DNA from: Streptomyces ortus | GTDB lineage: Bacteria > Actinomycetota > Actinomycetes > Streptomycetales > Streptomycetaceae | DNA: 64,000 nt | Reading direction: 5' to 3' | Assembly (NCBI RefSeq): GCF_026341275.1 | Contig: NZ_JAIFZO010000002.1 | Span: forward strand, 1,438,361-1,502,360 | Shown here: one piece after another, positions 56,525 to 64,000 of the stretch | Numbering within the stretch: position 1 is the first letter of the stretch | How the letters are laid out: every line of letters starts with the position of its first letter | Translations under genes and position numbers: made by a program | The notes under the pieces: model-generated | Told to the model about the DNA's origin: nothing | Databases searched by the model: none | The model's input: the letters and a program-made list of their open reading frames with translations, nothing else

Positions 56525-56791
56525 CTACGCGCCCTCCTTCAGGACCCTTGAGATCAGTTTTCTCTGCTCGTCCGTGAGCCGTGGGTCCGCGCAGTAGACC
56601 GTCCTGCCGTCCACCGTGATCTGGTAGCTGAAGCCGTCCGGAACGCCGATGGGGGGCGTGCCCCGGCCGGCGGCGACCGCCTGCTCGGCCAGGGCGTGCC
56701 AGTCCTGGGCGTCGGCGCGGCCCGAGGTGTTCACCTCGGCGTGCCGCTCGATGCCCGCGAATCCGCCGGTGCGTCGTACCTGAATACGCAT
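56525..56791 (-). CDS. Emfourin-like protease inhibitor
   Basis: An 88-residue protein (MRIQVRRTGGFAGIERHAEV...) that matches, from memory, the emfourin family of inhibitors of M4 protealysin-like peptidases. The N-terminal RRTGGFAGI, the DGFSYQITVDG stretch and LTDEQRKLISRVL at the end are typical. It is 45 bases downstream of the M4 peptidase gene on the same strand, as in known protealysin-emfourin operons. No signal peptide. One cysteine (VYCADP). Confidence 0.85.
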   Translation of the reverse strand: MRIQVRRTGGFAGIERHAEVNTSGRADAQDWHALAEQAVAAGRGTPPIGVPDGFSYQITVDGRTVYCADPRLTDEQRKLISRVLKEGA

Positions 56792-56835
56792 GGGTCCCTG
56801 TCTAGTACGAATCGCGGGCCCGAGCCATGTTCCGT

Positions 56836-57906
56836 TCAGCCGGTCGGGACCCCGACCTGTTCCCATGCCTTGGTGACGGCCTGCAGTTCCTCGCCCTCGC
56901 CGAACAGGGTGCGTGCCTGGGCCAGGGTCAGGGTCGCGAAGTCCGAGAAGCTCGCCTGCGAGTCCAGCGCGCCACCGGTCAGCACGCTGTACCAGATCTT
57001 TCCGGCCTTCTCCCAGGCGTTGCCGCCGAGGGCGGTCGCGGCCAGGTAGAAGGCGTGGTTGGGGATGCCGGAGTTGATGTGCACACCGCCGTTGTCGCGG
57101 CCGGTGCGGACGTAGTCGTCCATCGTGGCGGGCTGCGGGTCCTTGCCGAGCACGTCGTCGTCGTACGCCGTGCCCGGGGCCTTCATCGAGCGCAGGGCCG
57201 TGCCGGTGACGCGCGGGGCGAGCAGGCCCGCGCCGATCAGCCAGTCGGCCTCGGCGGCGCTCTGGCCGAGCGCGTACTGCTTGATGAGTGAGCCGAAGAC
57301 GTCGGACATCGACTCGTTGAGCGCGCCCGGCTGGCCGAAGTACGTGAGGTTCGCGGTGTACTGCGTGACGCCGTGCGTGAGCTCGTGGCCGATGACGTCG
57401 ACGGGGATGGTGAAGTCGAGGAAGATCTCGCCGTCGCCGTCGCCGAACACCATCTGCTCGCCGTTCCAGAAGGCGTTGTTGTAGTCCTCGTCGAAGTGCA
57501 CGGTCGCGTTCAGCGGCAGTCCCTCGCCGTTGATCGAGTTGCGCTCGTACGCCTTCAGGTACAGGTCGAAGGTGGCGCCCAGGCCGGCGTGGGCGCGGTT
57601 GACCGTGGCGTCCTTGCCGGGCTTGTCGCCCTCACCGCGCACCTTCTTGCCCGGCAGGTCCTGCCGGTGCTTCGCGTCGTAGATCGTGCGGTGGGGTTCG
57701 TCGTCGGCGGTGCCGCTCGGCGGGGCGAGGGCGGGTGCGCCGAGGACTGTCGTCAGCCGGCGGCGGGTGCGCTCCAGGGCGTCCCGCTCCAGGGTGCGGC
57801 GGGCCTTGCCGGCGAGCGCTCGGTCCTCCGCCCGGGACAGGGTGTCGAGGACGTGAGGCGGAATGATGGTGCAGAAGACGGGCTCGAAGCTGCCGTTTGT
57901 CGTCAT
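56836..57906 (-). CDS. M4 protealysin-like metallopeptidase
   Basis: A 356-residue zinc peptidase of the thermolysin family. It has no signal peptide but the short protealysin-type propeptide (CTIIPPHVLDTLSR, about residues 1-50). The catalytic motif is VIGHELTHGVTQY with Glu ligand in ALNESMSDVFGSL, and the later NGGVHINSGIPNHAFYLA carries the proton-transfer His. ATG 57906 gives the propeptide; a longer in-frame start exists 45 bases upstream. The adjacent emfourin-like gene suggests control of its activity. Confidence 0.92.
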   Translation of the reverse strand: MTTNGSFEPVFCTIIPPHVLDTLSRAEDRALAGKARRTLERDALERTRRRLTTVLGAPALAPPSGTADDEPHRTIYDAKHRQDLPGKKVRGEGDKPGKDATVNRAHAGLGATFDLYLKAYERNSINGEGLPLNATVHFDEDYNNAFWNGEQMVFGDGDGEIFLDFTIPVDVIGHELTHGVTQYTANLTYFGQPGALNESMSDVFGSLIKQYALGQSAAEADWLIGAGLLAPRVTGTALRSMKAPGTAYDDDVLGKDPQPATMDDYVRTGRDNGGVHINSGIPNHAFYLAATALGGNAWEKAGKIWYSVLTGGALDSQASFSDFATLTLAQARTLFGEGEELQAVTKAWEQVGVPTG

Positions 57907-58027
57907 GCCCGGCACCATTGCACTGTGTGACGTAACTGTCACTAGGGGCAACCATGATTGGTGAAATGGGGGGATAAGGGGGGCGAGGGGGTCCGGTTTC
58001 CTGTACGGACAGATGCGCGCGCCCCAA

Positions 58028-58105
58028 GCGATTCAGAGGCGCGGGGAACGGCGCAGTCTTTTGGCTTCAAGGGGCGCGGGGAACGGCGCAATCCTGGGAG
58101 GGGTG
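58028..58105. repeat. Family A repeats upstream of leuA
   Basis: Two direct reverse-type cores (GGCGCGGGGAACGGCGCAGT near 58038 and GGGGCGCGGGGAACGGCGCA near 58072). They lie between divergent genes, so here they are 5' to both, a departure from the usual 3' placement. Confidence 0.75.
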
Positions 58106-58164
58106 TCCCGCATGGTGATACGCGGGGGGCGGGGCGCCGCCATTCCGGTAGGGTGCTGAACATC

Positions 58165-58212
58165 ATGCGTTACGGGCTGCTTCTTCTTAGCTGCCGCGGC
58201 GAGGGCCTGTAG
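58165..58212 (+). CDS. leuA leader peptide
   Basis: A 15-residue open frame, MRYGLLLLSCRGEGL, with four consecutive leucine codons. It lies 112 bases before leuA. Such leaders sense charged leucyl-tRNA by ribosome stalling. The region after it contains competing hairpins, fitting transcription attenuation. Confidence 0.9.
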   Translation: MRYGLLLLSCRGEGL

Positions 58213-60045
<1,833 letters not shown>

Positions 60046-60066
60046 GGCCGTTCACCTGCGTTTCTG

Positions 60067-60099
60067 TGGTCCCGTCCGCCTCACAGGCGGCCGGGGCCA
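60067..60099 (+). terminator. Terminator after leuA
   Basis: A 15-bp stem (60067-60081 with 60085-60099, loop CAC) with one wobble and one mismatch, 21 bases past the leuA stop. Confidence 0.85.
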
Positions 60100-60218
60100 C
60101 TGCGTTTATCCGGCCATGTCGACGAGTGGCCACTCCCGGGGTACTGACTCCGCATCAACAATGTGGCTAACATCACGCCAACGCGGCGATGTTGCCGTGG
60201 GGTTACGGAGGTGCGAAC

Positions 60219-60929
60219 GTGCTGCCAGGATGGGGTCGAAACGGCCGGTTTGTCCGCGCCGGCGCCATGGGCGTTTCGCGCATCCTCGGAACCAGGACCG
60301 CGTGGACCACCGTCGGCGACGGCGAGTTCTTCTGTCCGGGCTGCGGAGGCGACCGCAACTACCAGCGCCTCACCGGGCGCCGGCGCTTCACCTGCCTCGG
60401 CGTCCCGGTCATGCCGCGCGGCGAGACGGGGCCCGTCGTCGAGTGCGCGGCCTGCGGAGACCACTACAGCGCCGACGTCCTGGACCACCCGACCACGACG
60501 CGCTTCTCGGCGATGCTCCGCGACGCCGTCCACACGGTCGCGCTCGCCGTGCTCGCCGCGGGGGGTACGTGCGCGCGTACGTCGCTGGAGACGGCCGCGG
60601 TGGCTGTTCGCTCCGCGGGCTTCGACGACTGTACGGAGGAGCAGCTGGCCGCGCTCGTGGAGGCGCTCGCGGCCGACACCGGGCGGATCTTCGGCGAGCC
60701 GTGCGGGCCGGGGCTGTCCATAGAGCTGCACGAGGCGCTGGATCCGCTGGCGCCGCATCTCGCGCCCGCGGGGCGGGAGGCGATCCTGCTGCAGGGCGCG
60801 CGGATCGCGCTCGCGGACGGTCCCTACACGCCTGCGGAGCGGGAGGCTCTGACGACGGTCGGGGCGGCGCTCACCATCTGCACGGACGACGTGACCCGCC
60901 TCCTCACGGCGGCCCGCACGCCCTCCTGA
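60219..60929 (+). CDS. TerB-like protein with zinc ribbon
   Basis: A 236-residue protein. The N-terminal part holds a zinc ribbon (FFCPGCGGDRNY ... VVECAACGDHYSADVL). The C-terminal part (about 85-236) is a helical TerB-like domain with two related halves (DAVHTVALAVLAAGG and EAILLQGARIALADGPYTPAEREAL). TerB proteins are linked to tellurite resistance and stress but their activity is unknown. GTG 60219 has GGAGG nine bases upstream; a longer in-frame start at 60189 lacks this. Confidence 0.85.
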   Translation: MLPGWGRNGRFVRAGAMGVSRILGTRTAWTTVGDGEFFCPGCGGDRNYQRLTGRRRFTCLGVPVMPRGETGPVVECAACGDHYSADVLDHPTTTRFSAMLRDAVHTVALAVLAAGGTCARTSLETAAVAVRSAGFDDCTEEQLAALVEALAADTGRIFGEPCGPGLSIELHEALDPLAPHLAPAGREAILLQGARIALADGPYTPAEREALTTVGAALTICTDDVTRLLTAARTPS

Positions 60930-60954
60930 CGGCGCCGCCCGGTGGGCGCCGGCC

Positions 60955-61195
60955 GCGCGGTTCCCCGCGCCCCCGCCGCCCCTACCCGTTCCCGTCCACG
61001 CATGGGGGCTCCGCCCCCTCGCCCCCTTTGTCCTCAAACGCCGGACGGGCTGAGATGTAGCCGGACGGGCTGAAGATGCGCATCTTCAGCCCGTCCGGCG
61101 TTTGAGGACGAGCGCGCAGCGCGATCAGGGGGCGAGGGGGCGCAGCCCCCATGCAGTGACGGGGAGGGTAGGGGCGGCGGGGGCGGGGACCCCTC
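60955..61195. repeat. Composite of family A, B and C repeats upstream of pepA
   Basis: In order: one family A core, a family C copy (60975-61010), a family B core (61031-61053), a perfect 38-bp palindrome (61061-61098, half-site CCGGACGGGCTGAAGATGC), whose right arm continues as a 23-bp complement of the first B core (61086-61108), a GGGGGCGCAGCCCCC hairpin (about 61136-61150), and an inverted family C copy (61144-61178). This fills most of the 379-base gap before pepA; no gene is present. Confidence 0.9.
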
Positions 61196-61308
61196 TGGTA
61201 GGAGGCGAGGGGTGCGGCGCGCGTAGGCTCGGGGGCGGGACTCGAATCCCCCGGGCCGACCACACCCCCGCCGGCCACAGAACTCAACGGAAGCGAGATT
61301 TCACCACC

Positions 61309-62850
61309 GTGACTGCTCTCACTCTCAGCACCGCCGCGGCGCCCGGTCTGCGCACCGACGCGATCGTCGTCGGTGTCGCCAAGGTCACCGGGTCCAAGTC
61401 CGGGGACCTGGCGGTCGCACCGGGCGCCGAAGCCGTGGACAAGGCGTACGACGGCAGGCTCGCCGACGTTCTGGAGACCCTCGGCGCCTCCGGCGGCGAG
61501 GGTGAGGTGACGAAGCTGCCGGCGCCGTCCGGTTTCAAGGCACCGCTCGTCGTCGCGGTCGGCCTCGGCGCCCTGCCGGAGAAGGACGGCTCCTTCTCCG
61601 CGGAGACGCTGCGCCGCGCCGCCGGCGTCGCCGCCCGCGCCCTGGCCGGCACCAAGAAGGCCGCGTTCGCCCTGCCGGTCTCGGACGCCGCCGACGCGGG
61701 CGCCATCGGCGAGGGCGTGCTGCTGGGCTCGTACTCCTTCGACGCGTACAAGGAGACCGCCAAGGACGGGAACGGCGCCAAGAAGGGCAAGGCCCCGCTC
61801 GGCGAGGCCGCACTGCTCGGCGGCAAGTCCCGCGACAAGGCCTTCAAGGCGGCGATCGAGCGCGCCACGGCCGTGTCCGAGGAGCTGAACCGCGCCCGCG
61901 ACCTCATCAACACCCCGCCGAACGACCTGAACCCGGAGGCCTTCGCCGCTGTCGCGCAGGCCGCGGCCAAGGAGCACGGCATCAAGGTGCAGGTGCTCGA
62001 CGAGAAGGCGCTCGCCAAGGGCGGGTACGGCGGCATCCTCGGCGTCGGCGCCGGTTCCGCGTCCGCGCCCCGGCTGGTGAAGCTCTCGTACACCTCGTCG
62101 AAGGCGAAGAAGCACCTCGCCTTCATCGGCAAGGGCATCACGTACGACTCGGGCGGTATCTCGCTCAAGCCCGCCGGGCACAACGAGACGATGAAGTGCG
62201 ACATGAGCGGTGCCGCCGCCGTGTTCGCCGCGGTCGTCTCCGCCGCGCGTCTGGGTCTCGAGGTCAACGTGACCGGCTGGCTCGCGCTCGCCGAGAACAT
62301 GCCGTCCGGCTCCGCCACCCGTCCGGGCGACGTGCTGCGCATGTACAGCGGCAAGACCGTCGAGGTCCTCAACACCGACGCCGAGGGCCGGCTCGTGCTC
62401 GCCGACGCGCTCGCCAAGGCGTCCGAGGAGAAGCCCGACGCGATCGTCGACGTGGCGACGCTGACCGGCGCGATGATGCTGGCGCTCGGCAACCGCACGT
62501 TCGGGATCATGGCGAACGACGACGCGTTCCGCACCGCGGTGCACGAGGCCGCCGAGGAGGTCGGCGAGCCCGCGTGGCCGATGCCGCTGCCGGACCACCT
62601 GAAGAAGGGCATGGACTCCCCGACCGCCGACATCGCCAACATGGGCGAGCGCTACGGCGGCGGTCTGGTGGCCGGGCTCTTCCTGAAGGAGTTCGTCGGC
62701 GAGGGCATCACCTGGGCGCACCTGGACATCGCCGGGCCCGCCTTCAACGAGCAGGGGCCGTTCGGTTACACGCCGAAGGGCGGTACGGGGTCCGCCGTGC
62801 GTACGTTGGTGCGGCTGGCCGAGCTGACCGCCGCGGGCGACCTGGGCTGA
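61309..62850 (+). CDS. pepA: Leucyl aminopeptidase (M17)
   Basis: A 513-residue cytosolic two-metal exopeptidase. Metal and catalytic motifs: IGKGITYDSGGISLKPAG, DMSGAAAVFAAV, the family signature NTDAEGRLVLADAL, and the late GYTPKGGTGSAVRTL. GTG 61309 gives the standard N-terminus MTALTLSTAAAPG. It precedes lpdA, with a terminator-like hairpin between. Confidence 0.95.
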   Translation: MTALTLSTAAAPGLRTDAIVVGVAKVTGSKSGDLAVAPGAEAVDKAYDGRLADVLETLGASGGEGEVTKLPAPSGFKAPLVVAVGLGALPEKDGSFSAETLRRAAGVAARALAGTKKAAFALPVSDAADAGAIGEGVLLGSYSFDAYKETAKDGNGAKKGKAPLGEAALLGGKSRDKAFKAAIERATAVSEELNRARDLINTPPNDLNPEAFAAVAQAAAKEHGIKVQVLDEKALAKGGYGGILGVGAGSASAPRLVKLSYTSSKAKKHLAFIGKGITYDSGGISLKPAGHNETMKCDMSGAAAVFAAVVSAARLGLEVNVTGWLALAENMPSGSATRPGDVLRMYSGKTVEVLNTDAEGRLVLADALAKASEEKPDAIVDVATLTGAMMLALGNRTFGIMANDDAFRTAVHEAAEEVGEPAWPMPLPDHLKKGMDSPTADIANMGERYGGGLVAGLFLKEFVGEGITWAHLDIAGPAFNEQGPFGYTPKGGTGSAVRTLVRLAELTAAGDLG

Positions 62851-62868
62851 CGCCCGCCCGCCGCATCG

Positions 62869-62900
62869 GGCCCGCGTCCGTCGTACGGCGGACGCGGGCC
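62869..62900 (+). terminator. Terminator after pepA
   Basis: A perfect 12-bp stem (GGCCCGCGTCCG at 62869-62880 with 62889-62900) and an 8-base loop, 18 bases past the pepA stop. Confidence 0.85.
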
Positions 62901-63086
62901 GGCGGGGTCCGTGTGATCGATCAGACGTCTCACAGCCCGGCCCGGCGTCCCGAGTGTCGGCGACAAGTGCGAAGATGGGTTCTCGGCAGGACAGGGCCCA
63001 CCTCAGGGCCGAAGAAAGAGCGGCCACACCAGCCGCCGCCCGGTCACTGAAGACCGGGGCCGGCGCACATGCATGGAGGACGTGAC

Positions 63087-64000
63087 GTGGCGAACGACGC
63101 CAGCACCGTTTTCGACCTAGTGATCCTCGGCGGTGGTAGCGGCGGCTACGCCGCGGCCCTGCGCGGAGCGCAGCTGGGCCTGGACGTCGCCCTGATCGAG
63201 AAGAACAAGCTCGGCGGCACCTGCCTGCACAACGGCTGCATTCCCACCAAGGCCCTGCTGCACGCCGGCGAGATCGCCGACCAGGCACGCGAGAGCGAGC
63301 AGTTCGGTGTCAAGGCCACCTTCGAGGGCATCGACATCGCCGCCGTCCACAAGTACAAGGACGACGTGATCAGCGGCCTGTACAAGGGCCTGCAGGGCCT
63401 CGTGTCCTCCCGGAAGGTGACGTACATCGAGGGTGAGGGACGTCTGTCGTCCGCCACCTCCGTGGACGTCGGCGGGCGGCGCGTGGAGGGCCGTCACGTG
63501 CTCCTGGCGACCGGCTCCGTGCCGAAGTCGCTGCCGGGCCTGGACATCGACGGCAACCGCATCATCTCCTCGGACCACGCGCTGACGCTGGACCGCGTAC
63601 CGCAGTCCGCGATCGTGCTGGGCGGCGGTGTCATCGGCGTCGAGTTCGCCTCCGCGTGGAAGTCGTTCGGCACCGACGTCACCGTGATCGAGGGTCTCAA
63701 GCACCTCGTCCCGGTCGAGGACGAGAACAGCTCCAAGCTTCTTGAGCGCGCGTTCCGCAAGCGCGGCATCAAGTTCAACCTCGGCACGTTCTTCGAGAAG
63801 GCCGAGTACACGCAGGACGGCGTCCGCGTGACCCTCGCCGACGGCAAGACCTTCGAGGCGGAGATCCTCCTGGTCGCCATCGGCCGCGGCCCGGTCTCCG
63901 CCGGTCTCGGCTACGAGGAGCAGGGCGTCGCGACGGACCGCGGTTACGTCCTGGTCGACGAGTACATGCGCACCAACGTGCCGACCATCTCGGCCGTGGG
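63087..64000 (+). CDS. lpdA: Dihydrolipoyl dehydrogenase (partial)
   Basis: The N-terminal 304 residues of the FAD-dependent E3 component of 2-oxoacid dehydrogenase complexes; the gene runs off the right edge. Seen are the FAD motif LVILGGGSGGYAAALRGAQ, the redox disulfide GGTCLHNGCIPTKALL, a second dinucleotide motif AIVLGGGVIGVEFASAW, and ILLVAIGRGPV. The GTG at 63087 follows GGAGGACGTGAC. A sucB-type gene usually follows in Streptomyces, but lies outside this window. Confidence 0.95.
   Translation, partial: MANDASTVFDLVILGGGSGGYAAALRGAQLGLDVALIEKNKLGGTCLHNGCIPTKALLHAGEIADQARESEQFGVKATFEGIDIAAVHKYKDDVISGLYKGLQGLVSSRKVTYIEGEGRLSSATSVDVGGRRVEGRHVLLATGSVPKSLPGLDIDGNRIISSDHALTLDRVPQSAIVLGGGVIGVEFASAWKSFGTDVTVIEGLKHLVPVEDENSSKLLERAFRKRGIKFNLGTFFEKAEYTQDGVRVTLADGKTFEAEILLVAIGRGPVSAGLGYEEQGVATDRGYVLVDEYMRTNVPTISAV

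Overview
The window is core chromosome from a Streptomyces species. Base composition is very G+C-rich, with near-uniform G or C at third codon positions, frequent GTG starts and many GTGA/ATGA start-stop overlaps. The gene set is typically streptomycete: actinobacterial ctaCDF and ctaE-qcrC, PspA-PspAA, dnaJ2 behind hrcA with a CIRCE site, and a leucine-rich leader before leuA. I see no tRNA, rRNA, CRISPR, integrase, transposase or biosynthetic megasynthase. About 57 protein genes are supported, including one partial gene at each end and one decayed gene.

Layout. (1) 1-12.3 kb: respiration and sulfur. qcrC (partial) and ctaE, a pseudo-receiver protein, an L,D-transpeptidase lipoprotein, ctaF-ctaD-ctaC, a cysteine desulfurase-TusA fusion, adoK, two uncharacterised genes and erpA. 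(2) 12.5-22.9 kb: nadA; a two-component system next to an RND permease; pspA-pspAA; a DUF3043 membrane protein coupled to a methyltransferase. (3) 23-30.5 kb: nucleotide-loop genes of cobalamin synthesis (cobU, cobT, cobS), interleaved with a methyltransferase, an MprF-like membrane protein and an unknown membrane protein. (4) 30.5-61 kb: a long mostly rightward block: DUF3097 and MBL proteins, hrcA-dnaJ, nitronate monooxygenase-rsmE, a tricorn-like protease, HIT-rnz-deaminase-kinase, then phoH-ybeY-hlyC-YjbR-CDA-like and era. Between CDA-like and era lies a probable ~4.4 kb insertion with a WxL/DUF916-like surface-protein trio, glnK and a decayed amt. After era come an MFS-GH1 pair, a protealysin-like protease with an emfourin-type inhibitor, leuA and a TerB protein. 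(5) 61.3 kb to the end: pepA and lpdA (partial).

A second layer of organisation lies between genes. At least three families of dispersed G+C-rich repeats sit almost only at gene 3' ends, often as near-perfect inverted pairs that could act as bidirectional terminators. One copy has expanded into a 34-bp tandem array and another into a 73-bp array. The 30.5-61 kb block is bounded by copies of one of these repeats, which suggests repeat-mediated rearrangement.

The most interesting items are the WxL-like locus and decayed amt next to an intact glnK, the three-hairpin leuA leader, the protease-inhibitor pair, the deaminase that looks like an adenine rather than an adenosine deaminase, the degenerate-site proteins (CDA-like and the MBL half of CobU), and the repeat families.
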